This document shows positions 25,140-33,394 of a DNA stretch of 64,000 bases, in pieces (within the stretch, counting starts at the first letter, position 1; the number at the start of each line of letters is the position of its first letter). The stretch comes from Streptomyces europaeiscabiei (GTDB lineage Bacteria; Actinomycetota; Actinomycetes; Streptomycetales; Streptomycetaceae): positions 7,754,001-7,818,000 of the forward strand of contig NZ_CP107841.1 of the NCBI RefSeq assembly GCF_036346855.1, written 5' to 3'. The notes below the pieces were generated by a model that had not been told where the DNA came from, did not search any database, and saw nothing but the letters and a program-made list of their open reading frames with translations. A program made the translations under genes and the position numbers.

Positions 25140-25601
25140 CTATGCCGCTGTCCTGGCCGCCTCCAGGGCGGCCACCAGACGCTCCGGTTCCCTCGTCGAC
25201 AGGTACGCGTACGGGGTCGGGTCCGCCGGGTCGGTGATCGGGATACGGAGCGCGGTGGGGATGTAGGCGCGCAGCAGCATGAAGGCGTGGGAGTTGGCCT
25301 TGTACGTGCGCCAGGCCTGGGCTTCCTCGCGGTCGAGGATCTCCGGCTCGCCCAGGGCGCTCACCGGGATCTTCGCCTCGCCCGCGATCAGTGAGTCGCC
25401 GACGACGCGGATACGGACCGAGCCGTACGAGCTGGTGACGACCGCGGCGACCGCCGTGCCGCCGGCGAGCCCGCCCAGCAGAGGGAGCGTGCCGAAGGGC
25501 AGCAGGATGAGGGCCATCGAGACGCCGACCAGGAAACAGACGAGCCACCAGGTGCGGGGAGCGGTCAGGCGTTCTTCGTACGGCGGGGCGGAGGGCTGCA
25601 T
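25140..25601 (-). CDS. DUF3093 membrane protein
   Basis: A 153-residue protein with two adjacent membrane helices (about 18-36 and 40-60) at the N-terminus, then a cytoplasmic beta-rich domain (SVRIRVVGDSLIAGEAKIP ...). The pattern YGSVRIRV and the 'SHAFMLLRAYIPTALRI' block fit DUF3093 (homologue of Rv2698 by position). The ATG is at complement 25599-25601. It is divergent from the PaaI-like gene and adjacent to dut, as in mycobacteria. The function is unknown. Confidence 0.85.
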   Translation of the reverse strand: MQPSAPPYEERLTAPRTWWLVCFLVGVSMALILLPFGTLPLLGGLAGGTAVAAVVTSSYGSVRIRVVGDSLIAGEAKIPVSALGEPEILDREEAQAWRTYKANSHAFMLLRAYIPTALRIPITDPADPTPYAYLSTREPERLVAALEAARTAA

Positions 25602-25699
25602 GGCGTCAAGCTTGGCATGCGGGCCTGTCAGCCCCGGAATAGGGGCGCCCGAGGGGAAACCCTGCCCGTAGGGGCGGTGGCCGGGCGCTGACGGACGGG

Positions 25700-25705
25700 T
25701 AAGGT
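25700..25705 (+). promoter_or_regulatory. Probable -10 element of a leaderless transcript
   Basis: TAAGGT ends 8 bases before the GTG at 25714. No ribosome site lies in between, so the transcript would start at or near the GTG. Confidence 0.5.
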
Positions 25706-25713
25706 CTGCGGCT

Positions 25714-26298
25714 GTGAGAGGTACTTCCGCGGCCCTGCGACCCCCGGCGGACGCCACGGCGCCCGTACGGCACCCCGAGGCGCCCGCCCCCGGTGAGTTG
25801 CTCGGCACGCACTACGGGCAGTGTTTCGGCTGTGGTGGTGAGCAGCCCCACGGGCTGCATCTGGAGGCGAGGGCTGGTGAGGGCGTCACTCTCACAGCCG
25901 AATTCACCGTGCGGCCCGCGCACCAGGGGGCCCCGGGCCTCGCGCACGGCGGGGTCCTGGCCAGTGCCCTCGACGAGACCCTCGGCTCCCTCACCTGGCT
26001 GCTGCGCACCATCGCGGTGACCGGGCGGCTGGAGACCGACTTCCTGCGGCCCGTCCCCGTCGACACCGTGCTGCATCTCCGGGCAGAGGTGACGGCGGTG
26101 GCCGGGCGGAAGATCTTCGCGACCGCCCAGGGGCGCATCGGTGGCCCCGACGGCCCGCTGGCCGTCCGCGCCGACGCGCTCTTCGTCGAGGTCAAGGTCG
26201 ACCACTTCATCGACCACGGCCGGGACGAGGAGATCCAGGCGGCCATGAAGGACCCGGACCAGGTCCGGCGGGCCCGAGCCTTCGAGGTGAACCCGTGA
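25714..26298 (+). CDS. PaaI-like hotdog-fold thioesterase
   Basis: A 194-residue hotdog-fold protein, likely an acyl-CoA thioesterase. The core (about 32-165) has the hotdog signature AHGGVLASALDETLG, where His and Asp line the catalytic pocket. An extra CFGCG element (residues about 37-41) is typical of this actinobacterial subgroup. The first 30 residues are Ala/Pro-rich and may not be structured. First gene of the PaaI-dut-DUF3710 operon; its stop overlaps the dut start. Confidence 0.87.
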   Translation: MRGTSAALRPPADATAPVRHPEAPAPGELLGTHYGQCFGCGGEQPHGLHLEARAGEGVTLTAEFTVRPAHQGAPGLAHGGVLASALDETLGSLTWLLRTIAVTGRLETDFLRPVPVDTVLHLRAEVTAVAGRKIFATAQGRIGGPDGPLAVRADALFVEVKVDHFIDHGRDEEIQAAMKDPDQVRRARAFEVNP

Positions 26299-26825
26299 GC
26301 GGCGGCCGTGCTCCTCTCGATGTCCTGATCCGGCGCGTCGACCCCGACGTGCCGCTGCCGGACTACGCGCGGCCCGGTGACGCGGGAGCCGATCTGCGCA
26401 CCACGGAGAGCCGGGAGTTGAAGCCGGGTGAACGGGCCGTACTTCCCACGGGAGTGTCCATCGCGCTCCCGGAGGGGTACGCGGCCTTCGTGCACCCACG
26501 GTCCGGTCTCGCCGCCCGCTGCGGCGTCGCCCTGGTGAATGCCCCGGGGACGGTTGATGCCGGGTACCGTGGGGAGATCAAGGTGATCGTGGTGAATCTC
26601 GACCCGCATGAAGCCGTGCGGTTCGAGCGCTTCGACCGGATTGCCCAACTGGTCGTCCAGCAGGTCGAGAAGGTGCGCTTCCAGGAGGTGGCGGAGCTTC
26701 CCGACTCGGCGCGGGCCGAGGGGGGCTTCGGGTCCACCGGCGGTCATGCCGCCGTGGGCGGACCATGGGTGGCAACGGGTGGGAATCGATACGCTTCGGT
26801 CGTATCCGACCGGGAAGGACAGTGA
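26295..26825 (+). CDS. dut: dUTP diphosphatase
   Basis: A 176-residue trimeric dUTPase that hydrolyses dUTP to dUMP and PPi, keeping uracil out of DNA and supplying dTMP precursor. All five motifs are present: AGADL, HPRSGLA, GTVDAGYRGEI, RIAQLVVQ and the glycine-rich EGGFGSTGGH at the C-terminus. The GTG start overlaps the preceding stop (GTGA). A tail of about 25 residues after motif V is longer than in the minimal enzyme. One base separates its stop from the next GTG. Confidence 0.95.
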   Translation: MSGGRAPLDVLIRRVDPDVPLPDYARPGDAGADLRTTESRELKPGERAVLPTGVSIALPEGYAAFVHPRSGLAARCGVALVNAPGTVDAGYRGEIKVIVVNLDPHEAVRFERFDRIAQLVVQQVEKVRFQEVAELPDSARAEGGFGSTGGHAAVGGPWVATGGNRYASVVSDREGQ

Positions 26826-26826
26826 C

Positions 26827-27606
26827 GTGTTCGGACGTCGCAAGAAGAAGGGTTCCGCCGAGGACGCGGCGGACGCGGCGAGCGAGGCCGAGCAGGTCGA
26901 CGGCGTCGCTGGGGACGCCGACACTGAGGCGGACGAGGTCGCGCGCGAGCGCGTACGGCTCGAACCCGAACCCCGGCCCGACGGGCCGTGGGACAGCTCC
27001 GAGGTGCGTGAGCCCGGCGAGGGCCGGGTGGACCTCGGCGGCATCTTCGTGCCCGGAGTCGACGGCATGGAGCTGCGGGTCGAGGTCGCGGGCGACGCGA
27101 TCGTCGCGGCGACCGTCGTGCTCCGCGACAGCGCGGTCCAGCTGCAGGCCTTCGCCGCACCCAAGCGCGAGGGCATCTGGGGCGAGGTCCGCGAGGAGAT
27201 CGCCACCGGCATCACCCAGCAGGGCGGTGTCATCGACGAGGTCGAGGGCCCCCTCGGCTGGGAGCTGCGCGCGCAGGTGCCGGTGCAGCTGCCGGACGGC
27301 ACGGGCGGCTTCCAGGTGGTCCGGTTCGTGGGTGTGGACGGACCCCGCTGGTTCCTGCGCGGGGTGATCTCCGGCCGGGGCGCGGTGGAGCCGCAGACCG
27401 CCGGGCTGCTGGAGCAGATCTTCCGGGACACGGTCGTCCTGCGCGGCGAGGGTCCCATGGCTCCGCGCGACCCGATCGTCCTCAAGCTGCCCAACGACGC
27501 GCAGATGGTTCCCGAGGGCGTCCAGCAGGAGGAGCAGGCCGGTTCCCGCTTCTCCGGCGGCATGGGGCAGCTGCAGCGCGGCCCGGAGACCACCGAGGTC
27601 CGCTAG
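26827..27606 (+). CDS. DUF3710 family protein
   Basis: A 259-residue conserved actinobacterial protein (homologue of Rv2696c by synteny). It starts with the basic FGRRKKKG, followed by an acidic disordered stretch to about residue 65. The conserved core (RVDLGGIFVPGVDGMELR to DPIVLKLPNDAQMV) runs to about 235. There is no signal peptide. The function is unknown. It is placed immediately after dut in the same operon, with a GC-rich terminator about 100 bp downstream. Confidence 0.88.
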   Translation: MFGRRKKKGSAEDAADAASEAEQVDGVAGDADTEADEVARERVRLEPEPRPDGPWDSSEVREPGEGRVDLGGIFVPGVDGMELRVEVAGDAIVAATVVLRDSAVQLQAFAAPKREGIWGEVREEIATGITQQGGVIDEVEGPLGWELRAQVPVQLPDGTGGFQVVRFVGVDGPRWFLRGVISGRGAVEPQTAGLLEQIFRDTVVLRGEGPMAPRDPIVLKLPNDAQMVPEGVQQEEQAGSRFSGGMGQLQRGPETTEVR

Positions 27607-27645
27607 CCGCCGCGTCTGCGGGGCCGTGGGCGACCGCGGGCCGGT

Positions 27646-27676
27646 GGGGACTGTCGACGCAGTTCCCCGCGCCACC
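27646..27676. repeat. Dispersed Streptomyces intergenic repeat (variant)
   Basis: The GGGGACTGTCGACGCAGTTC...CCCCGCGCC stretch resembles the 'GCAGTTCCCCGCGCCC' element scattered between genes in many Streptomyces genomes (recognised from memory). It can form a small stem (GGGGA/TTCCCC). Confidence 0.45.
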
Positions 27677-27704
27677 TTGTTGGGCGCTGTATTTGGCCGT
27701 GCAC

Positions 27705-27733
27705 GGGCCGCATTCCCTGGTGGGGTGCGGCCC
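27705..27733 (+). terminator. Terminator after the PaaI-dut-DUF3710 operon
   Basis: GGGCCGCA (27705-27712) pairs with TGCGGCCC (27726-27733), and the inner CCC pairs with GGG around a TGGT loop. TTC follows rather than a T-run. Confidence 0.65.
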
Positions 27734-27877
27734 TTCGCCATGTGCGCGCTCCACGCGGGGGGTGCGTCAGGGTTGCGTCAAAGAGCGGCTCCGGTCCGCC
27801 TCGTGTCCCCTTTGCCGTGATTATTGGCCGTAGGGTCGACGCTGCGTAGGCAGCGGTCACGGGAAGACAATGGGGCC

Positions 27878-30601
27878 ATGGGACGCGGGAAGCTTCGGAT
27901 CTATCTCGGTGCGGCACCGGGCGTCGGAAAGACGTACGCGATGCTGTCCGAAGCGCACCGCCGGACCGAACGCGGCACCGACTGCGTGGTGGCCTTCGTG
28001 GAGCACCACGGCCGCTCCCGCACCGAGGTGATGCTGCACGGTCTCGACCGGATCCCGCGGCGGGAGCTGGAGTACCGGGACGCGGTCTTCACCGAGATGG
28101 ACGTGGACGCCGTCCTCGCCCGGCGGCCCCGGGTCGCCCTCGTGGACGAACTGGCCCACACCAACGTGCCCGGCTCGCGCAACGACAAGCGCTGGCAGGA
28201 CGTCCAGGAACTGCTCGCGGCCGGCATCGACGTGATATCGACCGTCAACATCCAGCACCTGGAGTCGCTCGGTGATGTCGTCGAGTCGATAACGGGCGTA
28301 CGGCAGCGCGAGACGGTCCCCGACGAGGTGGTGCGGCGGGCCGACCAGATAGAGCTGGTCGACATGTCGCCACAGGCACTGCGGCGGCGGATGGCGCACG
28401 GCAACATCTACCAGCCCGACAAGGTCGACGCGGCCCTGTCGAACTACTTCCGGCCCGGGAACCTGACCGCGCTGCGGGAACTGGCGCTGCTGTGGGTGGC
28501 GGACCGGGTCGACGAGTACCTGAACGCGTACCGCAGCGAGCACCAGGTGTCGAGGATCTGGGGATCGCGGGAGCGGATCGTGGTCGGCCTGACCGGCGGC
28601 CCCGAGGGGCGGACCCTGATCCGGCGGGCCTCCCGGCTCGCCGAGAAGGGCGCGGGCGGCGAGGTCATGGCCGTGTACATCGCCCGCAGCGACGGGCTGA
28701 CCTCGGCCTCGCCCAAGGAACTCGCCGTCCAGCGCACCCTCGTCGAGGACCTCGGCGGCACCTTCCACCACGTAGTCGGCGACGACATCCCGGCCGCGCT
28801 GCTGGCCTTCGCGCGCGGGGTCAACGCCACCCAGATCGTGCTCGGCGTCTCGCGGCGCAAGAGCTGGCAGTACGTGTTCGGGCCGGGCGTCGGCGCGACC
28901 GTCGCCCGGGACTCCGGACCCGACCTGGACGTCCACCTGATCACCCACGACGAGGCGGGCAAGGGACGCGGGCTGCCCGTCGCCCGGGGCGCGCGGCTGG
29001 GCCGGGCCCGGATGGTCTGGGGCTGGCTGGTCGGGACGGCCGGACCGCCGCTGCTGGCACTGCTGCTGGCCAACTTCGAGACCGACCTGGGGCTCGCCAA
29101 CGACATGCTGCTGTTCCTGTCGGTGACGGTGGCCGCGGCCCTGCTGGGCGGTCTGCTGCCCGCCCTGGCCGCCGCCGTGCTGGGGTCGCTGCTGCTCAAC
29201 TGGTTCTTCACCCCGCCGGTGCACACCCTGACGGTCGACGACCCGACGAACATCGTCGCCATCGTGGTCTTCATAGGAGTCGCGGTGTCCGTGGCGTCCG
29301 TGGTCGACCTCGCGGCCCGGCGCACCCACCAGGCGGCCCGGCTGCGCGCCGAGTCCGAGATCCTCTCCTTCCTCGCGGGCAGCGTGCTGCGCGGAGAGAC
29401 CAGCCTGGAGGCACTGCTCGAACGGGTGCGTGAGACCTTCGGCATGGAGTCGGTGGCCCTGCTGGAGCGCGAGAGCGATGTGGACCCGTGGACCTGCGCG
29501 GGCAGCGTGGGCCCCCGGCGGGTGGACCGTCCGGAGGCCGCGGACGTGGACATGCCGGTCGGCGGCCAGATGGCGCTCGCCCTCTCCGGGCGCGTCCTGC
29601 CCGCCGAGGACCGCCGGGTGCTGGCCGCGTTCGCCGCCCAGGCCGCCGTCGTACTGGACCGCCGGCGCCTCAAACAGGAGGCGGACCAGGCCAAGGAGCT
29701 GGCCGAGGGCAACCGCATCCGCACCGCGCTGCTCGCCGCCGTCAGCCACGACCTGCGCACCCCGCTGGCCGGTATCAAGGCGGCCGTCTCGTCCCTGCGC
29801 TCCGACGACGTGGCCTGGTCGCAGGAGGACGAGGCCGAACTGCTCGAAGGGATCGAGGACGGCGCCGACCGGCTCGACCACCTCGTGGGCAACCTCCTCG
29901 ACATGTCCCGCCTGCAGACCGGCACCGTCTCCGCACTGATCCGCGAGATCGATCTCGACGAGGTGGTGCCGATGGCCCTCGGCGGCGTTCCCGAGGGCAG
30001 TGTCGGACTGGAGATCCCCGAGAGCCTGCCCATGGTCGCCGTCGATCCCGGGCTGCTGGAGCGCGCGGTCGCCAACATCGTCGAGAACGCCGTCAAGTAC
30101 AGCCCGCCCGGCACGCCCGCCCAGGTCTCCGCCAGCGCCCTCGGCGGCCGCGTCGAGGTCCGCGTCACCGACCGGGGCCCCGGCGTCCCCGACGAGGCCA
30201 AGGAGCGCATCTTCGCCCCCTTCCAGCGCCACGGCGACGCCCCGCGCGGGACCGGCGTGGGGCTGGGGCTCGCGGTCGCCCGAGGCTTCGCGGAGGCCAT
30301 GGGCGGCACGCTCGACGCGGAGGACACCCCCGGCGGAGGACTCACCATGGTGCTCACGGTGCGGGCCGCGGCGATCGGCTCCGGGGCCGGTACGGGCCCT
30401 TCCTCGGGCACCGAAGTGTCGGCAGGCACGTCTACGTCGGTGGACATGTCCAGGTCGGCCGCCGCCGCGTCGGCGAACATGTTCCCTTCGACGGACATGG
30501 TCGCCTCGGGGGACACGGTCCCGTCGGCGGACAAGGCCGCGTCGGGGAGCGAGGCGGCACCGCCAGGCACGGCCGCATCGGCAGAGAGGCGAAACACATG
30601 A
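27878..30601 (+). CDS. kdpD: KdpD, osmosensitive potassium sensor histidine kinase
   Basis: A 907-residue kinase. The KdpD N-terminal domain (1-210) has Walker A GAAPGVGKT at 11-19; a universal-stress-like domain follows (about 230-360), then four membrane helices (about 390-485, including FFTPPVHTLTVDDPTN), a GAF domain, HisKA with His624 (SHDLRTPL) and the HATPase domain (NIVENAVKYS; GVGLGLAVARG) to about 828. Residues 829-907 are an extra Ser/Ala/Asp tail of imperfect repeats. ATG 27878 matches the family start MGRGKLRIYLGAAPG. It overlaps kdpE by 4 bases. The transporter genes kdpFABC are not in the window. Confidence 0.95.
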   Translation: MGRGKLRIYLGAAPGVGKTYAMLSEAHRRTERGTDCVVAFVEHHGRSRTEVMLHGLDRIPRRELEYRDAVFTEMDVDAVLARRPRVALVDELAHTNVPGSRNDKRWQDVQELLAAGIDVISTVNIQHLESLGDVVESITGVRQRETVPDEVVRRADQIELVDMSPQALRRRMAHGNIYQPDKVDAALSNYFRPGNLTALRELALLWVADRVDEYLNAYRSEHQVSRIWGSRERIVVGLTGGPEGRTLIRRASRLAEKGAGGEVMAVYIARSDGLTSASPKELAVQRTLVEDLGGTFHHVVGDDIPAALLAFARGVNATQIVLGVSRRKSWQYVFGPGVGATVARDSGPDLDVHLITHDEAGKGRGLPVARGARLGRARMVWGWLVGTAGPPLLALLLANFETDLGLANDMLLFLSVTVAAALLGGLLPALAAAVLGSLLLNWFFTPPVHTLTVDDPTNIVAIVVFIGVAVSVASVVDLAARRTHQAARLRAESEILSFLAGSVLRGETSLEALLERVRETFGMESVALLERESDVDPWTCAGSVGPRRVDRPEAADVDMPVGGQMALALSGRVLPAEDRRVLAAFAAQAAVVLDRRRLKQEADQAKELAEGNRIRTALLAAVSHDLRTPLAGIKAAVSSLRSDDVAWSQEDEAELLEGIEDGADRLDHLVGNLLDMSRLQTGTVSALIREIDLDEVVPMALGGVPEGSVGLEIPESLPMVAVDPGLLERAVANIVENAVKYSPPGTPAQVSASALGGRVEVRVTDRGPGVPDEAKERIFAPFQRHGDAPRGTGVGLGLAVARGFAEAMGGTLDAEDTPGGGLTMVLTVRAAAIGSGAGTGPSSGTEVSAGTSTSVDMSRSAAAASANMFPSTDMVASGDTVPSADKAASGSEAAPPGTAASAERRNT

Positions 30602-31281
30602 CCCGGGTGCTCGTGGTCGACGACGAGCCGCAGATCGTCCGCGCGCTCGTGATCAACCTGAAGGCCCGCAAGTACGAGGTCGACGCCGCCCACGACGGCG
30701 CGACGGCCCTCGAACTCGCCGCCGCCCGCCACCCCGACGTCGTCGTCCTCGACCTGGGATTGCCCGACATGGACGGCGTCGAGGTGATCAGGGGACTGCG
30801 GGGCTGGACCCGGGTCCCGATCCTCGTCCTGTCGGCCCGGCACTCCTCCGACGAGAAGGTAGATGCCCTCGACGCGGGCGCCGACGACTACGTCACCAAG
30901 CCTTTCGGCATGGACGAGCTGCTCGCCCGGCTGCGCGCCGCGGTCCGCCGTGCCGAGCCCGTCGGGGGCGCGGAGGGCGACGTGATCGTGGAGACCGACG
31001 ACTTCACCGTGGACCTGGCCGCGAAGAAGGTGAACCGGGACGGCAGGGACGTCCGGCTTACCCCCACCGAGTGGCACCTCCTGGAGGTGCTGGTCCGCAA
31101 CGCCGGCCGCCTGGTCAGCCAGAAGCAGCTCCTCCAGGAGGTCTGGGGGCCGTCCTACGGGACGGAGACCAACTACCTCCGGGTCTACATGGCCCAGCTG
31201 CGGCGCAAGCTGGAGGGCGACCCCTCGCGGCCGAAGCACTTCGTCACCGAGGCGGGGATGGGGTACCGCTTCGAGAAGTAG
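30598..31281 (+). CDS. kdpE: KdpE, OmpR-type response regulator
   Basis: A 227-residue partner of KdpD. The receiver domain has acidic pocket Asp8/Asp9, phospho-acceptor Asp52 (VVVLDLGLPD) and Lys in VTKPFG. The winged helix (about 130-227) ends FVTEAGMGYRFEK, typical of KdpE. The start ATG overlaps the kdpD stop (ATGA), indicating coupled translation. It activates kdpFABC under potassium limitation in other bacteria; the target here may lie elsewhere. Confidence 0.94.
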   Translation: MTRVLVVDDEPQIVRALVINLKARKYEVDAAHDGATALELAAARHPDVVVLDLGLPDMDGVEVIRGLRGWTRVPILVLSARHSSDEKVDALDAGADDYVTKPFGMDELLARLRAAVRRAEPVGGAEGDVIVETDDFTVDLAAKKVNRDGRDVRLTPTEWHLLEVLVRNAGRLVSQKQLLQEVWGPSYGTETNYLRVYMAQLRRKLEGDPSRPKHFVTEAGMGYRFEK

Positions 31282-31311
31282 CCGGGGTGCGGCTCTGTCG
31301 GCGGGCCCCGG

Positions 31312-31317
31312 TACGCT
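31312..31317 (+). promoter_or_regulatory. Probable -10 element of a leaderless transcript
   Basis: TACGCT ends 6 bases before the ATG at 31324 of the OB-fold gene. The gap TTTGTC has no ribosome site. Confidence 0.45.
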
Positions 31318-31323
31318 TTTGTC

Positions 31324-31722
31324 ATGAGTGCTGTTCCTCGTTCCGAGAAGCCGGCGGGCCGGTTCCGGCGCATGCTCGACCGGCTCTCCTCCTCCCAGAC
31401 GGACCTGGAGTCGGAGGAGCTGCGCGAGGACGCGGACACCGCGGGCTGCACGCGCATATGTGACTGCCACGACCGACAGATAGTGACGGTTACTGGTACC
31501 TTGCGCACGGTCACGCTGCGCCCACGGGCCGGTGTCCCGGCCCTGGAGGCAGAACTGTTCGACGGTTCGGCCGCGCTGGACGTGGTGTGGCTGGGCAGAC
31601 GCTCCATCGTCGGGATAGAGCCGGGGCGCAAGCTGATCGCATCCGGCCGGGTCTCGATGAGCCGGGGCCGTAGGGTGCTGTTCAATCCGAAGTACGAACT
31701 CAGACCCCTCGGACGGGAGTAG
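31324..31722 (+). CDS. OB-fold nucleic-acid-binding domain protein
   Basis: A 132-residue protein. A helical N-terminus (residues 1-40) is followed by a single OB-fold (about 50-128; RQIVTVTGTLRTVTLRP ... LIASGRVSMSRGRRVLFNPKYEL) of the tRNA-anti/RecG type. Three Cys in GCTRICDCHD lie just before the barrel. Synteny matches mycobacterial Rv2694c. Its role is unknown; the fold suggests binding single-stranded nucleic acid. It is 3 bp from the DUF3159 gene, so both form an operon. Confidence 0.85.
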   Translation: MSAVPRSEKPAGRFRRMLDRLSSSQTDLESEELREDADTAGCTRICDCHDRQIVTVTGTLRTVTLRPRAGVPALEAELFDGSAALDVVWLGRRSIVGIEPGRKLIASGRVSMSRGRRVLFNPKYELRPLGRE

Positions 31723-31725
31723 CCG

Positions 31726-32484
31726 GTGACGTCGCTCGACAAGCCGACGGAAGACGCCCAGCGCGGCGTCCAGGACGCACAGGGCGGACAGGACGGCTCG
31801 CAGGACTCCAAGGCGGTGACGGAGGCCGCGCTGTTCGAGGCGTTCGGTGGCGTGCGCGGCATGGTCGAGACCGTGCTCCCGGGCCTGCTCTTCGTCTCCA
31901 TCTTCACGATCAACAAGGACCTGCACGCCGCGGCCCTCGCGGCCCTCGGTGTCTCCGTCCTGCTGGTCGTGGTGCGGCTCGTCATGAAGGACACCGTCAA
32001 GCACGCCTTCAGCGGTGTCTTCGGGGTCGCCTTCGGTGTGGTCTTCGCGATGATGACCGGCAACGCCAAGGACTTCTATCTGCCGGGCATGCTCTACACG
32101 CTGGTCCTCGGGCTCGCGTACATCATCACGACGCTGGCCGGCGTGCCGCTGATCGGCCTGATGCTCGGCCCGGTCTTCAAGGAGAACCTGTCCTGGCGGA
32201 AGCGGAACCCGGGCCGCAAGAAGGCGTACGCGAAGGCGAGTTACGCCTGGGGCGCGATCCTGCTCGCCAAGTGCGCGATCCTCTTCCCGCTCTACTGGTG
32301 GGCCGACACCACCCAGCTGGGCTGGGTGCTCATCGCCCTGAAGATCCCGCCGTTCCTGCTCGCGGTCTGGCTGACCTGGGTGTTCCTGGCGAAGGCGCCG
32401 GCCCCGATCGATGTGTTCGCCGAGATGGAGGCGGAAGAGCGCGCGGCGGAGGAGCGGAAGGCCGCGGCGCGGGCGGGTGACTAG
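31726..32484 (+). CDS. DUF3159 integral membrane protein
   Basis: A 252-residue membrane protein. A hydrophilic N-terminus of about 35 residues is followed by five or six helices: about 48-68, 73-92, 98-115, 120-145, 180-200 and 205-230. The stretch VFKENLSWRKRNPGRKKAY is a positive cytoplasmic loop. The family is actinobacterial (Rv2693c by synteny) and sits beside potassium-uptake genes, so a role in ion homeostasis is possible but unproven. GTG start at 31726. The C-terminal Glu/Ala/Arg helix is soluble. Confidence 0.85.
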   Translation: MTSLDKPTEDAQRGVQDAQGGQDGSQDSKAVTEAALFEAFGGVRGMVETVLPGLLFVSIFTINKDLHAAALAALGVSVLLVVVRLVMKDTVKHAFSGVFGVAFGVVFAMMTGNAKDFYLPGMLYTLVLGLAYIITTLAGVPLIGLMLGPVFKENLSWRKRNPGRKKAYAKASYAWGAILLAKCAILFPLYWWADTTQLGWVLIALKIPPFLLAVWLTWVFLAKAPAPIDVFAEMEAEERAAEERKAAARAGD

Positions 32485-32542
32485 CCACCCGGCGTCGGTG
32501 CGGGCCTCGCTGGGGGCTGCCGCCCCCGGACCCCCGCTTGCG

Positions 32543-32579
32543 GCCTGAACGGCCTCGTCCTCGAACGCCGGACGGGCTG
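32543..32579. repeat. Dispersed Streptomyces intergenic repeat
   Basis: The stretch GCCTGAACGGCCTCGTCCTC continuing to GAACGCCGGACGGGCTG matches an element I recognise as repeated between genes across Streptomyces chromosomes. It lies 58 bp after the DUF3159 stop. Its function is unknown. Confidence 0.6.
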
Positions 32580-32588
32580 GCGCTGCCC

Positions 32589-32662
32589 GGACCGGACTGA
32601 AAGGTGACGCGGACCGGACCGGACTGAAAGGTGACGCGGACCGGACCGGGTTGAAGGTGACG
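32589..32662. repeat. 27-bp tandem direct repeat, 2.7 copies
   Basis: The unit GGACCGGACTGAAAGGTGAC+GCGGACC begins at 32589 and again at 32616 with no differences. A third, diverged copy (GGACCGGGTTGAAGGTGACG) begins at 32643. It is non-coding and lies just before a strong terminator. Confidence 0.9.
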
Positions 32663-32666
32663 AAGA

Positions 32667-32700
32667 CTTGGGGCGCCCGGATATCTCCGGGCGCCCCAAG
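32667..32700. terminator. Strong bidirectional terminator
   Basis: Perfect 14-bp stem CTTGGGGCGCCCGG / CCGGGCGCCCCAAG with a 6-base ATATCT loop, between the convergent DUF3159 and trkA-type genes. Confidence 0.88.
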
Positions 32701-32716
32701 CTCGTATCGGACCCCG

Positions 32717-33394
32717 CTAGCTCGTCGCGTCCTCGCGGCGGACCGACAGGAGGTCCTCCAGCTGTTCCTCGCGGGCCTGGGCGGCCACGAAGAGGAGTTC
32801 GTCGCCCGCCTCCAGGGAGTCGTCCGGAGTGGGGGTGAGGACCCGGGTGCCGCGGATGATCGTGACCAGGGAGGTGTCCTCCGGCCACTCGACGTCGCCC
32901 ACCTGCGTGCCGGCCAGGGCCGACTCGGGCGGCAGGGTCAGCTCGACCAGGTTCGCGTCGCCGTGGCTGAAGCGGAGGAGCCGGACCAGGTCACCGACGC
33001 TGACGGCCTCCTCGACCAGGGCCGACATCAGCCGGGGGGTCGACACGGCCACGTCCACGCCCCAGGACTCGTTGAACAGCCACTCGTTCTTGGGGTTGTT
33101 GACGCGGGCGACGACGCGCGGAACGCCGTACTCCGTCTTCGCCAGCAGCGAGACGACCAGGTTGACCTTGTCGTCGCCGGTCGCGGCGATGACGACGTTG
33201 CAACGCTGGAGCGCCGCCTCGTCCAGGGACGTGATCTCACAGGCGTCGGCCAGCAGCCACTCCGCCTGGGGGACGCGCTCGACCGAGATGGCGGTCGGCG
33301 CCTTGTCGACGAGAAGGACCTCGTGGCCGTTCTCCAGCAGTTCGCCCGCGATCGAGCGGCCGACCGCTCCGGCACCGGCAATGGCGACCCTCAT
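32717..33394 (-). CDS. TrkA family potassium uptake regulator (second of pair)
   Basis: A 225-residue RCK protein. The Rossmann RCK_N domain (1-125) starts MRVAIAGAGAVGRSIAGEL, with the acidic ribose-binding residue in LLVDK; an RCK_C domain follows (about 140-220; VELTLPPESALAGTQVGDVEWP). It binds NAD(H) or nucleotides and gates a potassium transporter. It corresponds to mycobacterial CeoC (Rv2692) by position. Its start overlaps the stop of the upstream TrkA gene (TGATG), giving a coupled pair. Confidence 0.92.
   Translation of the reverse strand: MRVAIAGAGAVGRSIAGELLENGHEVLLVDKAPTAISVERVPQAEWLLADACEITSLDEAALQRCNVVIAATGDDKVNLVVSLLAKTEYGVPRVVARVNNPKNEWLFNESWGVDVAVSTPRLMSALVEEAVSVGDLVRLLRFSHGDANLVELTLPPESALAGTQVGDVEWPEDTSLVTIIRGTRVLTPTPDDSLEAGDELLFVAAQAREEQLEDLLSVRREDATS

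Noticed and set aside
27857..30232. Long minus-strand frames opposite kdpD, one continuing past 32 kb
   Set aside because: They are low-complexity shadows of kdpD/kdpE, without ribosome sites or recognisable domains.
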